Of a DNA stretch of 64,000 nt, positions 20,620 through 32,770 are shown piece by piece. The position numbers and the translations under genes were made by a program. Position 1 is the first letter of the stretch; the number at the start of each line of letters is the position of its first letter. Below the pieces are notes generated by a model. It was not told where the DNA came from. It did not search any database and was given only the letters and a program-made list of their open reading frames with translations. Origin of the DNA: Tetrastigma voinierianum (Eukaryota > Streptophyta > Magnoliopsida > Vitales > Vitaceae); NCBI GenBank assembly GCA_016808115.1, contig JAEQBH010004662.1, forward strand, positions 372,001-436,000, read 5' to 3'.

Positions 20620-23371
20620 TGGCGTAACACCTCATTTGTATGAAGGAGGGTCGGTTCTTGTGTACCAGTTATCAAATGTGCAGTGCAGTGCGCGTTCTTA
20701 CCTCCTTCACACGGGCATTTGAGCTCTTGTTGTAACAAATCCGAGAGGTGCAGTATAAGAACATTATAACACACCCAGGGACTGTTTCTTAATTTAGCAT
20801 TACCTAATAGGAGTTTTTCAAAGTTGTTTTGGGAGTTGAAATTATAAGTTTTCAAAGAACGGTGGCTTTTACAATTAAGAGAAGAGTGGAAGTGAAAGTA
20901 TATTAATGGAAGTTTAAATAGTAAAATAATAATAATAAATTGCGAAAATAGTTAGGGAAGTCTCAAAAAATTCTCTAGATCTCGGATGGCAGTGGATTGT
21001 AAATTTAAATTAATTACCTCGCGAAATCTAGCAACCCGGGGAAAGTTTAGTTAAATTAGGGACAGTCGAATATTTTCTGGCAATTTCTAAGCTGACGGGT
21101 TTAAATTGAGAGCAGCGAGTTTTAGAAAAATCCTCGAAAAAAAATGGCAGAATAATAAGAAGAATATTCAATGAGGATAAATAAATTTTTAAGGACTAAA
21201 ATGGACTGAATGAGGTAATAGAAATTTATTTATAAACATCTTAGCTAATAGTAAAAGAAAAGAATAATAAAAAAATAAAGATAGACCAACCGCATGGTGA
21301 GAACGGATGGGAGACAGATAGCGCATTTACAAGGAGAGGTTTTTAAATTTTTTTTTCTTCTTTTGTTTAACACACCGGTTTACGGAAATCGGACAGTAGG
21401 TGTTCGAAAAAACAGGGGCGGAAAATGAAGAGATGAGCATCTGAAGAGAAATTTCCCAGTAGTTGAGTCATGTTGGCTTGTCAAACTTTAAAGGTAAGTT
21501 CTGCCTCTTGTATTTGAGCCTAATGCGATATATAATGACTTGAAATTTTCTTGGGTCGTAAAGGTCGTGACCGCCAGGTCCAGAAATTTTAGGCGGAGTT
21601 TACCCAGAATTTTGGGACTATATTCGGACGGTCAGAGGAGGGCTAAATTTAGGGACTGTTGCGGATTCGGATTATTCGGGAGTGTGTGGGACCGAGTGGG
21701 ATATGAGAATTTTTAATGTTGGGATGGCTGTGGAATCTGGAGTCAGGTGGGTTGACCATGAATAGTTTTTGCCAGGGTGTTTGTGTATGAGATATTTTGG
21801 TCGATTTCATCATATTATCGATGTCATATCGAATGGGACTAACGCACATTAAAGTTTGTTAGAGTCAGTTCGTTCGATATAATATGGGTGGGTTCTGCAT
21901 GGCCCGCATGTATGTTTTATGGTTAAAGCGTTAAAGCGAGGGCATTTTAAGTAATTTGAATGAGGATTTGTAGCTGGCTGATTTGGGCATCAAGCGAAGA
22001 ATCTGTGGGGGTGGCGGAGCGAAGTTTAGGAAAGAAATTAGTCGAGAAGAAAGGTGAGTACTCTAAAGTCATTTTGCAAAACGAAAGTGTTCAGTACAAG
22101 TTTGTAAAGTGCTCACGAAAATATAAATTTATAGCGTTTGCATGATTGTTATACTGTGGAAAAGTTTGATTTCGATGTTAAGCAGTTGCTTTGGTTTAGC
22201 AAAACCTAGATAGCGCAGCTCGGTTTAGGTCGAGATGTATTATTTCGGATTGTGCATAGCTAGGTTATGGGATACTGACTAACTATATTGCACAGTCAGT
22301 GGGGTTAGATACAGTATATGTTATATAGTGAGTGCCCTCTTGCTGTTCGAGTATGCACTTTATATAGTTAGCCCGGACTTAGTACATGGCGGGTAGGTGT
22401 GGTTGGGACCCTCATGGGGCGTTTTCAGTTAGAGGTTCCATTATCACTAGATCGGCAGATGTTCAGGACCATCTTAAGCCCAGGGTAGTGTTCGGGGTTC
22501 ACTACGGGTGCGGAGACCAGAGGTTCAGTATCACGTCTAGGGTATTACAAATGTGATTTGATGGATTTGTGCATGAACACCGGTGTAGCACTTTCAAATA
22601 TTAACCACCAGCGAACGCAGTTTTCAGAGTGTGAATGATTCGGAAACGATTTATTATGAAATAAGTTTTTCCCGAATAGTTTTGATAAGCCGTTTTAGCC
22701 ACGGTTTTGAGAGAAAGTATGTTTCATCATAACTGGTTTTCATAAACGCGTTTACTACCATTACGTAAGATTTTCATATTGGGATAACAATGATAATGGC
22801 ATTTCGAACTTATAGTACTCTGAGACTGGGTTTTGTCTGGGTTTATATGTTTTAAAATGGTGGTGCGGAGTGTTGAAGCGAAAGATCTTTCGGGATCACA
22901 TAAATACACGACGTCTTTATGTGATTATATATAAGATAGGTGTCAAATTAAAACTAGTATTAAAACTTAAAATGTGACATTTTGTATATGTAAATATCTT
23001 TTTGTAAAATATGCATGTCAAAAAAAAAAAATGGTTTTGAGGAAAACGAGGTTGCGATAAATTATGTTGGACTGCTTATCTTATATTTTGATGAGGTCGA
23101 GGTCCTTGTGATTATGGTTGGATTTTGGAAGAATAAGATTGTATGGGTGGATTTTTATGGCACTGGCTTAACCATAATGGGTGTTATCTTTGTTGGATTT
23201 TCGTTAAATCTAAAGGTGTGATTTTGACAAGAAAAATGAAATTTTATAACCCTTTTTCAAATCTGATTTCGGTTTTTAACGGCTTAGCTTCATGGTAACT
23301 TGTCGGTCGACGCTTGCGGGGATCTTTTAATGGAGATGGCTGATTTACGTCACTAGGAAGAGTGCATTCAG
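20620..23371 (+). repeat. 5' LTR of element E
   Basis: Direct repeat of 27,889-30,567. Shared blocks: AAGTTTTCAAAGAA near 20,850, TTAATGGAAGTTTAAATAGTA near 20,905, TGGACTGAATGAGGTAAT near 21,202, TTTGTCAAACTTTAAAGGTAA near 21,480, TATGGTTAAAGCGTTAAA near 21,918, and GGTCGACG near 23,308. The start is taken at TGGCGTAACACC, a decayed TGTAACACC. The end is taken just before the primer site. Confidence 0.88.
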
Positions 23372-23374
23372 TTA

Positions 23375-23392
23375 ATTATCAGGAGGCGGGTT
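23375..23392 (+). other. Primer-binding site of element E
   Basis: ATTATCAGGAGGCGGGTT, directly after the LTR, resembles the initiator tRNA-Met site (TGGTATCAGAGC) with a few changes. Confidence 0.55.
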
Positions 23393-24400
23393 TTGTGGTT
23401 ATATTTTTACGTGTTGCTCACGATGTTCCCTATAGAATTATTTTATAATGATTTTGCCTGTTTGGCTTCCATTCTGTTTTGGCGTCTTTGCCATCAAATG
23501 TGAAAAGTGTCCTTTGATCTTTAACCTTAGAGATTGACGTATTATGCAGACGAGTCGTAAGTCGATCCGGACTTATAGAGGCACCTGAAGATCTCTCGAC
23601 ACACTAGATGCAAATGCTTGATAGACAGTTCCATATGAGACTCGGACGTTGCGAGGCGAGGAGTGCGTGCTGTGATGGATCAGTTATACGGTTGTTACAT
23701 GACTACCGTCGGCCGGGAGTCTCAGGAAAAGTAGGGCATAATGACTCTCTACAAATTAGGGGCTAAAACTTATGATCTCGTCTGAGCGACCAATGAGTGT
23801 GTATAGTTAGATAGGGTTAGCGTTCTAGTATATGGTGTTATAGACATGAGGTCTTTCCACCATAATTAGGAAAGATGTAGTGGACCACGAGATCCTTCAA
23901 GCGCGGTAGAGACACAAGTTTCAGTGTTTACTAGAATCTGACAAACAAACCAAATAGTTTATGAAAAGTTTTAGAAGCTTTAAAGTAAAATCATGACAAA
24001 TTTTATGAAGGTTGAAGATTTTGCACTAAAGGTAGAAAGGATAGTTTTAGTTCTAACTCGGGGCGACGGTTCGTAAAGGGTGCTCGATGTGTGGGCGATA
24101 GGGAGGTGATTCTAGTAGAAAGAAAGGGAAAGAAATGGGGCGGTGAGGCTCGGGGAGGGCAGCATTCTTATAGGATGGATTCAATCACCGGCGGCCACGG
24201 GAGGTGGTAGATCATCAGTCATCTTTTTCCATTATGCTACATGTCGGGGAGGCATCTCGGAGAGTCACGGGGATGGATGTGAGGATGTTTTGCATTGCGG
24301 AGGTCACTTTGCTCGGGGCGTCCACGGGTTAGTAGGCCTGGATTCTCTGAGGTAGGTACAGTATACCGGGCACTCGCGGTCCAGTCGGTTGTGAGTGAGG
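23393..24400 (+). pseudogene. gag remnant with zinc-knuckle trace (element E)
   Basis: Capsid-nucleocapsid region. The first 500 bp are too damaged to follow. Near 23,945-24,045 a YEKF...KLLK-like stretch and DFALKVERIVL correspond to the end of the plant Ty3 gag capsid domain. At 24,285-24,330 VLHCGGHFARG is a remnant of the C-x2-C-x4-H-x4-C zinc knuckle that binds element RNA; the first cysteine pair is damaged. Confidence 0.6.
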
Positions 24401-24539
24401 GGTGGATTCAGAGGCGGAGGTGGTAGTCCTGACAGCCACACAGGTAGAGGTGTTGTCGAGTCTACGGGAGCGACGAGTACCACGGTGATTGAGTAATTTT
24501 CATTACTTTCGAAGCTCGGGTATTCTGATCACCACAATG

Positions 24540-24900
24540 GGCGAGATCGTCACGAAGCGTGATTACTAGTATTATTTCAATTTACGATCATGATGCATAT
24601 GCATTAGTGGACCCAGGGGCCACTCATTCATTCTTTGATACCTGAATTCACTAGAAACTTGAATGAGAGTCGACTATAGATAATTACGTGTTATGGTCAG
24701 TTTTAAGTACCCGATGGGGATACTATGATATAGAAAGGATAGTTCGAGTAGTAGATTGGTGATCGAATAAGGATTTTCCATTAGACTTGATAGTGTGTTA
24801 GGTATCCATGATTTCGATATAATCTTGGGTATGGGTAGTTGTATCAAGCGCAGGCTTCTGTAAACACTATAAGAAAGAAGTAAGATTAGTTCGACCGGAG
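24540..24900 (+). pseudogene. Retropepsin-like protease (element E)
   Basis: At 24,585-24,645 the frame reads HDAYALVDPGATHSF, the active-site region of the plant Ty3 protease, with Asp-Pro-Gly where most retropepsins have Asp-Ser/Thr-Gly. Downstream, around 24,800-24,840, an FDIILGMG-like remnant matches the FDVILGMDWL motif that closes the domain. Frameshifts follow both islands. Confidence 0.8.
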
Positions 24901-24999
24901 GAACCGGCGTGATATTGAGGACGGGTGGCACGCGAGATTCACGACTCGTGCGCCTAACTGTGCCTCGAAAATGCTTCGGAAGGTTGCGGGGGTTGGCAT

Positions 25000-25870
25000 T
25001 TGTAGTGGATAGGAGACAAGAGGGGACGGCTGGAGAAGACAACCCCATAGTCAAAGTTCCCATATGCTTTAGGATGATATTTGAGTTTACCCAGGATAGA
25101 GAAATTGAGTTCGTTATTAGACTGGTTCGAGGGAATGGCTAGATATCCATTCCTCATATGGAATAATTTGGGGGTTGGGGAAAGGGTGAAGAGGCTAATT
25201 GGAGGAATTGCTAAGCGAGGCTTCATCAGGCCCTGATTGCCTCATGCGACAGGGGGCTCGATTCTATTGACAAAGAAGAAAGATGGAAGCTTATGGTTGT
25301 GTATAGACTATAGATGGCTGAATCAGGCGACAAATGCAGCTTGATGTCAGCTGCCGTATAGATGAGCTATTTGACCAATTGCATAGATCTGAGACATATT
25401 CTAAGATTGACTGGAGTGGTACCATCGATTGAGGTCCAGAGGGCTGATGTTTCTAAGGCGCCTTGGGGCTGAGATATGGTCACTCAGGTTCTAGTGAGTG
25501 CCATTCGGATTGACTAATGCCCAGTGCGTTCATAGATTTGATGAGCAAATTATTGATCCGTATTTAGATAAGTTTGTGATCGTGCTGTAGTGGCGTTCTA
25601 GTGTACTCGGGCGATCGGAGGAACATGCGAGCATCCGATTGATGTGCAGTTACAGGAAAGCAGTTATACGCTAAGTTTAGTAAGTGCAGTTTTTGGGTTG
25701 AACCAAAGTAGCTTGGGTGCGCTCATTTCGTGGGGAAAGGTATTAGTGTGGATCCTCGAAGATCGAAGTATATAGTGAGCTAGCCACCACGCCATGCTGA
25801 ATGTTTTGAAGTGGAGTTTCTGCCCAGTTAAGCAGTTGCCTGAGGAAATTTGTTAAGGGATTTTTAAAGA
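25000..25870 (+). pseudogene. Ty3 reverse transcriptase (element E)
   Basis: Islands in family order: IEFVIRLV (25,102), KKDGSL-like remnant near 25,275, DELFDQL-like near 25,360, YSKID near 25,398, FGLTNAQ near 25,507, YLDKFVIVL (25,561) and GKGISVDPR (25,735). After FVIVL the family has the catalytic FIDD motif. Here the frame reads into stops, so the catalytic pair is lost. Not functional. Confidence 0.85.
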
Positions 25871-25919
25871 TAACGACCAGATTAGCAATCTAATGAAAAG
25901 GATCAGAAATTCGAGTGGT

Positions 25920-26340
25920 CGGATACACACCCGACATAGTTTTGAGGCGGGGCAGTTGACGATAACTCGATGTGCATATCGTTCGCGGGCGTTATGGTAT
26001 ATAGTGATGCCTCAGACAAGGGTTAGGGTGTGTTTGATGCGGGATGGTAGAAGTATAACATGCTTCCGTCGGTTAAAACACGAAGGCGGAAGCTGCAGGC
26101 CCATGATTTAGAACAACGGCCCGGTGGTTTTAAACAAGAATGCGGGACATTATCTATATGGTGTTCCTTGTCGGATATTCAGATCCTCGGAAAACATAGC
26201 CTTAGAGCCGGTGGATTTGGAGTTGATTAAGGATTATGGTTGCGGAGTAGAGTACCATCAGGAAGGCGATGTAGTGGCGGAGGTACACCTTGTCGAGCGG
26301 AGGTTCTTATGTATCTATGACAGTATATCTCCATTGTTGA
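25920..26340 (+). pseudogene. Ty3 RNase H domain (element E)
   Basis: VMVYSDAS at about 25,993 is the start of the catalytic region, QAHDLE at about 26,095 its middle, YLYGVPCRIF at 26,154-26,183 the next conserved block, and KDYGCGVEYHQEGDVVAE at 26,230-26,283 the end. They lie in different frames. Confidence 0.85.
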
Positions 26341-26599
26341 TAGAGTTGAGATCTTTGGGAGTTTAGTTGCAATTAGCCCCAATCTGAGGGACATTGTTGG
26401 CATCATTTTGTGTTCGTCTCTTCTCGTGGATCGGATCGAGAAGAGATTCGACGGGTTTCGGAGATGATTAAGTTGAGGGTAGGGTGAGGGTGGTAGGAGT
26501 TCCAGGTAGGAGACGATGGGCGTAATAGTTAGAGGGAGTCGAATGGGTGTACCTGAAATAGGTGAACTAAAGGAAATCATGGAAGAGGCTAAAGCTCTT

Positions 26600-27873
26600 G
26601 ATATATCTGTCTGAAACTGGTAGCACAGATGTATCATACTTTGAGGAGTATTGGTGGAAGGGCAGAAAAAGGGGAAGTGTGATTTCGTATCAGATGCCTA
26701 AAGTATCGAGTAGGTAAAAAGCGAACTTGGCCGCGAGAATCTGACCTTAGATTCTGTATGGAAGTGGGATAAGATTCTTATGGATTTTGTTATCGGGCTT
26801 CCAAGAACTTCGAGCAAACTCACAGTACCATATGGGTGATGGTGGATAGACTACGAAATCAGCTCATATTCTCCCAGTTAGCAATGATGACCCATTGGAC
26901 AAGTTGGCCCCGATTGTATGTGGAGATGGTTCGTTACATGGTGTTCCTCTATGTCGATGATCACGAAGAAGAAAGTTTTCAGTTCATCTGAGTTTGCCCA
27001 GGTTAGTTTACGAGGATGCCATGTGAGGACTGATTGCACTTTATACGACTTTCCATCCTCGGGCTGATGGTCGAGTTAGAAGAAGCTAATGAGCGTTAGA
27101 AGGATATGCTTAGAAACATGCGTAGAGTTTAAGGAAAGTTGGGATACACATTTATCTCTGGTGGAGTTCGCTTACAACAACAGTTATCAATCCAATATAG
27201 GCATGGCTCCATTTGAAGCATTGTATGGCCGGAAGTGTTGTACTCCGTATCTTTGGGATGAAATGGAGGGGCGGCTGACGAGTTAACGATTACCTTAGAT
27301 AAGATCCAGTTAATCAGGAATGACTCAAGATAGCCGGGGAGACCAGAGAGACGAGAGGAAAAGTTATGTGGACAAACAGTGAGATCTGGGTTCACAAAAT
27401 TAGGCGATAGGGTCTTCCTCAAAGTTTCCACTTTGAAGAAGGTGTCTCAGTTTGGAGAGGGAGGCGTGTGTAGTGAGACCCACCCCGGATATAAACAGAA
27501 TATGAGATTGACACATGGAGTAGGACCGTGCTTATAATTAGACCTTCCTCGAGTTGTCTAAGGTTCATAACGTTTTTCATGTATCCATGCTCATGATACA
27601 TTAGGATCCACTCCATGTGTACTCGGAGAGATCCTTGATGCGTAAGGATAATTTGACTGTAAAGAGGCCGATACGGATAGTAGATCGTGAGAGCGGTTAC
27701 GAGGGAAGAAGGTCATTGATTAGTCAAAGTTTTATGGAGAATCATGTGGGATTAAGAGGATTTATCTGCATGGGTCGGAGGCTCGGATGTGATCAATATC
27801 CTGGGTTGTTTCGGATTAAGGTATCCTCTTTATATTATTTTTGTTCCATTTCGAGGACGGGGAAATGTTGTCT
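26600..27873 (+). pseudogene. Ty3 integrase and pol tail (element E)
   Basis: The longest intact island in any Ty3 integrase of this window is the plus frame at 27,089-27,286: FKESWDTHLSLVEFAYNNSY, then GMAPFEALYGRK and LWDEMEG, the end of the catalytic core. Upstream at 26,755-26,810 WKWDKIL..GFP-like and at 26,830-26,880 a VDRLRNQLI-like stretch mark the start of the core. Downstream FTKLGDRVFLKVSTLKK (27,390-27,440) opens the C-terminal domain, and TVKRPIRIVDRESG near 27,655 marks the tail. Broken throughout. Confidence 0.9.
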
Positions 27874-27888
27874 TAAGGAGGGAGGATT
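27874..27888 (+). other. Polypurine tract of element E
   Basis: TAAGGAGGGAGGATT sits immediately before the 3' LTR start TGTAGTCCCG. Confidence 0.8.
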
Positions 27889-30567
27889 TGTAGTCCCGAA
27901 GAGGGTGTACGTTACTGATATCGATAAGGACTTTCTTAATTAATTTAGTGTCATAATAGAATTTTGAAAAGTTGTTTTGAAGTGGGAGTATAAAGTTTTC
28001 AAAGAATTGTGGCACTTTTACGGTCTGAGAAAGTGGAGGGTGAAAGTATAATTAATGGAAGTTTAAATAGTATTAAAATAATAATAATAAATTGCCAGAA
28101 TAGGTTCGAGTACTAGAAAATTTATAGATCTCGGATGACGACACGGTTCATAGTTAAATTAGATCTCGAAATCAGATAACAGGGAAGGGTTTCGTTAAAT
28201 TCAGAGACAATTGGGATATTTATGAATTATTGTGACATGAAGCGGTTTAGAGTGAAACACAGCGAGTTTGAAATCTGAAGAACCCAATGATATTTACGAA
28301 AAAGATATGTTGAGGATAAATATAAATTTTGGATGCAAGATGGACTGAATGAGGTAATGAAATTACAATAACTACAAAGTAATAATAATAGTGCGACGAG
28401 AAGGAGGAAGAATAATATGTAAAGAAATAAAGAATAAAAGACTAGCAGCGTGTTGGTGAGACGGACGGACAGATAAACGTTAGGAAGTTTTGTTTTTTTT
28501 TCTTCTCTTACTTTCTCGGTTACGAATCGGATGTGGGCGTTCGTCGGACGAGGAAGGCAAAATTGGTATACGTGAAGAGCTACACATATTTGCCAATATC
28601 TTAGCCTTTTGTCAAACTTTAAAGGTAAATTTACTTACTTTTGTATTATTTCGAGCCTAAATCTTTATATAATGGCTTGAATTTTTCTTGAGATCGTAAG
28701 GTGTGTAAACTTTAATAGTCCCAAAATTTTTAGGCGGTTAGGGAATTTTAGGAATTTCACAGGACTATGTTCGGACGGTCGGGAGGCTAGGTGTTCGGAG
28801 GCTGTTGGCCGGGTTCAGACAATTTTAGGAGTGTAGTCGGACAAGTCGGACAGAATTTTCAAAAATGTTTCGGGTATTTTTAGACTGCGGAAAGTCCCTT
28901 GAGTCAAAGTTGACTAAAGCAGGATGGACAGGGCATTTAATGTGTAAGGATATTTGGTCAATTTCACATCATATTATCGATGTCCTTATCGGAGATGGGA
29001 TTTATGCGTAAAGTTTTGTTAGAATTGAAGTTAGTTCGATATAATTAAACACAGCCACATGTATGTTTATGGTTAAAGCGTTAAATGAAAGATTTCGTAA
29101 TTTGAATGAATTGTGTATTGTAGGCGATTTGAGCATCGGCGAAAATCTGGGAAGTGCTTGACAAGATTTGAAAGAAATTAGTTGAGAAAAAAGGTGAGTA
29201 CTCGAAATCATTTTCTAAAGCGAAAGTGTTTAAATTACAATTTTGTAAAGTGCTTTGAAAATATAAATTTATAAAGCATTTTTCACCTCCCAATTATTTA
29301 TACTTGTGAGAAAAGTTTGATTTCGAATTATTTAAGAAGCAGGTTTGGCGTTTATGAAACTTCCCCTTTAGATGGCGCATTTCGATTTAGGTCCATATTT
29401 GGATTGTGCGTAGCTGAGTTATGGGATATTATGACTAACTATATTGTGCGGTGAGCAATTGCCAGGGTTAGATCTATTATATATTTATATAGTAGTCGCC
29501 CCTCTGCACATTCGGGGAGAGTATATAGTTAGCGCGACTTAGTGCATGCGATGAGGTGTTAGTTCGAAAGGTTTCGTGAGCATTTTAGTTAAAGGTTCCG
29601 TATACTGCTCTCTGATCCATGGTGTACCGGACCATCTTGCGGGAGTGATCAGGGTTCGCTCTGTGCCCGGGTTCAAGGTTCCCATGGTATCACGTCTGAA
29701 ATTGGCTTTGAGGAAAGTGGGCCTGATGGTTGGTACTTGATGATTTCGATGCTTACTTTCAAATATTAACCACCCTTTGAAAACGGTTATTGTGAAATAA
29801 ATTTTAGAAACGAGTTTTGATGCGAGAAATAGTTTTGAATAGTTTTCAATGGCATAAATAGTTTTGGCCACGATTTTGAAATGGTTTTATTGGCGCGGCT
29901 GGGGTTCTCATAAACGGTTTTACCATTTACGTAAGTTTCATATTGGCGATCTAACGACAATGACTTGTTTAGAACTTTACCTGTACTCAGGCAGTTTGAC
30001 TCATTAGTTTACATTTTAAAATAATTTTTTAGGTGTAGGATATTTGAAGCTAGAAAGATCTTTCCCGAGGATCCTCACAATATGGTGCATGTTATGATTA
30101 TATTAAGGATGTGGTTTAGAACTGACTGAAGTGAGCAGAAATGTGACATTTGGCGCCTTGTACTTAAATATCTTTTGTAAAATATGCATGCATGGTTTGA
30201 GAAAAAACGAGGTTACGATGAAAATTATGTTGGATTGATTCTTATCTTATATTTTGATGAGGGTCGAGAGGTCCTTTATATTAGTTGGATTTTGGAAATG
30301 TTGGAAGTGTATTTTTTTATATCGAGGTGATTTTTGTATTTTTGGGCTTGACCACCATGCGATCGTTATCTTTGCTTTGGATTTTCGTTAAATCTAAAGG
30401 TGTGATTTTTGATAAATAGAAAATTTTTATAACCCGTGTTTTCCAGGTATCCCCGATTTCAGCGATTTAACGCGGCTTAGCTTCATAGTAACCTTCGGTC
30501 GACGGCAGCTGGGAGGTTCTTGTGGAGTTCTTAGGCGAATTTCTATCAGTACTAGGAAAGGGTGCGT
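27889..30567 (+). repeat. 3' LTR of element E
   Basis: Partner of 20,620-23,371. It starts TGTAGTCCCGAAG right after the polypurine tract. Its right edge was set by the last similarity to the 5' LTR (CACTAGGAAGAGTGC at 23,352 against AGTACTAGGAAAGGGTGC at 30,547). The two copies differ by many short indels and substitutions. Confidence 0.88.
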
Positions 30568-31000
30568 CACTTGTTGAAGGCTCCTGAACTAAAACTACCT
30601 GATTGCTCCTACTCCTGGTTGGGGTGTGGATTCTTGATTGAAACATGTCTCAGGAGCATTGCTCAGTTTCCCTCTTTCGCGGGTGAGTGTGCTTTGTTTG
30701 GTCGTGCCTGGCTCAGTTTGGAATGCCTTACATTTGGCACAGGGGAGGTGTTGTGGCCAGTGTTGCTCACGGAAGTGTTGCGCAATGAAAACTTTACCAT
30801 GGACATGATGTCTAGTGGATGTTGCATTTAATGCAGTAAGTTGTTAACTCTATCGGGCGTTAATTAGTAGTCTTCTGCACTTCGTTCGTATTGGCTTGCT
30901 TCTTCCTCTCATCTGGGGAGATTCTGTTGTCCGCGTCGCTAGTGGATCCTTTTGCATCCTTAGTAGTTAAGGGTTGTCTTGCTTTTGTTAGGGTTGATAC
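30568..31000 (-). pseudogene. gag N-terminal part (element F)
   Basis: Minus-strand sequence between the F primer site and element E. One frame gives LTKARQPLTTKDAKGS then RISPDERKKQANTNE, and further left MQHPLDIMSMVKF, a plausible disordered gag start with a short helical stretch. I identify it mainly from position: just downstream of the primer site and continuing, beyond E, into the gag core at 19,900-20,619. Confidence 0.5.
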
Positions 31001-31045
31001 GCCGTAAGCGAGAAATCGGTTATATTTATATAATTTGTCGTTCCC

Positions 31046-31062
31046 ACGAGATGGCGCCAAGC
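31046..31062 (-). other. Primer-binding site of element F
   Basis: On the minus strand, four or five bases after the 5' LTR end, TTGGCGCCATCTCGTGGG matches the TGGCGCC-type primer site of Tat/Athila elements. It fixes the orientation of F as minus and the right-hand LTR as the 5' one. Confidence 0.85.
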
Positions 31063-31066
31063 CCAG

Positions 31067-31791
31067 TGATGCTTTTTCAATCAGGTGGGCTGGAGCGTGT
31101 GGAGGTGGTAGGCGGGACACAAGGATTCTTGAGTGGGATCGAGCTCTTAGTTAATACGGGTGAGGTAGGATCGTTTGCCTTATTGATCTGCAGAGAACTC
31201 TGGACAGAAATCTCTGCTAAAACAAGGAAGAGGGGTCGGGCTTCGCCGAGTGAGCTCTCAGATGCCTAAGTCAGGTTCTTTACGAGAGAAAAGAGGAGGC
31301 GCAGAGTGGGAATGTATTTGCATATGAGTATCTACGTCTAGAGTGTACCTTTGGATTGGAGGTGGCCTTGACCATATTTATAGTAGATGTTCGATGGTTG
31401 GACAGTGGCTGAAGGTTTTATTCCCGTGGATGGGATTTTCTGTTATCGAGAATCGGATTTGGTAATGGATTTAGAAGAGTACATTTATTTGAGATAATCT
31501 TATTCCTTATTGGGGAGAGATCCATTGGTGATGATGTATTTTTATTATTGATAAGAGTTGGTTGGATCGGCGGGATGATATAAGTGTTGGGGTTATTACA
31601 TTTTGATGTTGGTGAAATCTGGATGTTTGAACAGTAGGATATGGACCTTCTAATTCGACGAGATCGTCCTTTGGATGTGGCGAGACCTTTGTTTAGGCGA
31701 GTGCCCAGGTGGGGCTGTAGGTGATGCGTTGGGCGCCTTACTTCTTTGAGCTTACAGTAGTTGGAGCTACGAGCCCACTCAAACCACATCA
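31067..31791 (-). repeat. 5' LTR of element F
   Basis: Direct repeat of 9,968-10,710 (725 bp here). Minus-strand ends are TGATGTGG at the right and AAAAAGCATCA at the left, giving TG...CA termini. The ATCAA target duplication follows at 31,792-31,796. Confidence 0.92.
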
Positions 31792-31796
31792 ATCAA

Positions 31797-32480
31797 TATT
31801 TGCATTTTCTTTGTTCACTACTATCTTATTTTTTTGTTTCACCAGTGTTTACAGGAAAAGTTATTTTAGCAAATATACAAGTATTCATAAATTGAAATAA
31901 TAATTATAGGAATAAATATTTTTTCTAACTTTCATATAAAATTAAATTTTCCTTAATATAGTTATAGAATTTTAACATTTAGCACATAATGAATATAGTT
32001 TTCCATCGCCATGATTAATTTTAATATCTTCTACTACTCTTAAACTACATAAATACCTTCTTTTAGTGATCATATATGCTTTTACAATATTAATAATGAT
32101 AATAACAATAATAATAAATTATTATTATTATTATTATTATCATTATTATCTAATTTATGAAAAATAAATAATAATAGAAACTCGGGAAGTCATACTAAGT
32201 TAGCTATATTTTCATTGTCGTATAAGTGATAATAATAACTATCTTGTAATTAAATTATATTAGTTATAAAAGTTGAAAGCCTAACAAATTTTGTCATCAA
32301 ATATCTGATTCATGAACTAAAGAAATAGTCACGGTAGTCATCAACTAACCATTTATATGCGACGTTGGTGGCCAAAAAAAAAAACAAACATTATATTATT
32401 TAGGTGTGTTTTGTTTTTTGGCTTTTGTTAAAAGTAAATAGCTTTTAGAATTTTTAAATTTTTGATTGAATATAAAATAC
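31797..32480. other. AT-rich sequence between elements F and K
   Basis: No coding signal. Probably contiguous with 7,694-9,967 before F inserted. It contains the AAT/ATT microsatellite listed next and ends at the copia target duplication. Confidence 0.6.
32085..32152. repeat. AAT/ATT microsatellite forming an inverted repeat
   Basis: An imperfect (AAT)n run turns directly into an (ATT)n run around 32,118, so the two arms are complementary and could fold back. Confidence 0.9.
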
Positions 32481-32485
32481 CAAAA

Positions 32486-32770
32486 TGTTGTAAACCAAAT
32501 GATCGATGTGTGAAAGTTTAGTTAGGTGAGGGAATGAGAAAGTCGGCACATGAGTGAGAGGCGAGGCTGAGAACTCTTATTTACAGTGATCTCTTTCGAC
32601 AAAGAAGACCCTTTTATAGGCTTCTCGAGATGATATACATGAACCTTATTAAATAGGATTCATTGATGAATCTAAGGATTCCTTGTTTGACATGAATGTG
32701 GATTATTAGCTAAACCTTTATATGGTTCACTGTAACTATTTCCATGTATGTGGTCATTCACATTTATAAC
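32486..32770 (-). repeat. 3' LTR of element K
   Basis: Direct repeat of 38,208-38,508. Shared blocks: TGTTGTAAACC at the left end, GATGTGTGA(G)AAAGTT, GAGAAAGTCGG, TTGATGAATCTA, and TTTCCATGTATGTGGTCATTCACATTTATAA at the right (in part). A minus-strand TATAAAAG lies at 32,611-32,618 and is a good TATA-box candidate. Confidence 0.92.

Larger units (their letters stand above)
20620..30567 (+). mobile_element. Element E: Tekay/Del-like Ty3 retrotransposon nested in gag of F
   Basis: About 9.9 kb, plus strand. Two LTRs of about 2.7 kb, a tRNA-Met-type primer site, gag with a zinc-knuckle remnant, protease, RT, RNase H, integrase and a polypurine tract follow in order. It belongs to the same family as D (43,371-52,006). 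The insertion splits the gag gene of F. The 5-bp target duplication is not clear at the assigned edges. Lineage is inferred from the pol tail and LTR-start sequence. Confidence 0.9.
9968..31791 (-). mobile_element. Element F: Tat-type Ty3 retrotransposon, interrupted by element E
   Basis: Minus-strand element of about 11.9 kb once nested element E is removed. It is bounded by a perfect 5-bp duplication ATCAA (9,963-9,967 and 31,792-31,796). From right to left it has 5' LTR, primer site, gag, protease, RT, RNase H, integrase, a long 3' untranslated region and 3' LTR. The Tat-type assignment rests on the integrase and RT sequence islands, the TGGCGCC primer site and the long repeat-bearing 3' region. 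It carries an additional reading frame on the opposite strand between pol and the 3' LTR. All genes are broken. Confidence 0.9.

Noticed and set aside
23945..24010. Apparent similarity of E internal sequence to the C LTR (TTTATGAAAAGTTTT...)
   Set aside because: In E the stretch fits the gag capsid reading YEKF..KLLK and is followed by more gag. The match is short, AT-rich and probably chance.
32085..32152. AAT/ATT inverted repeat as a MITE terminus
   Set aside because: It is a pure microsatellite, with no target duplication or unique core.
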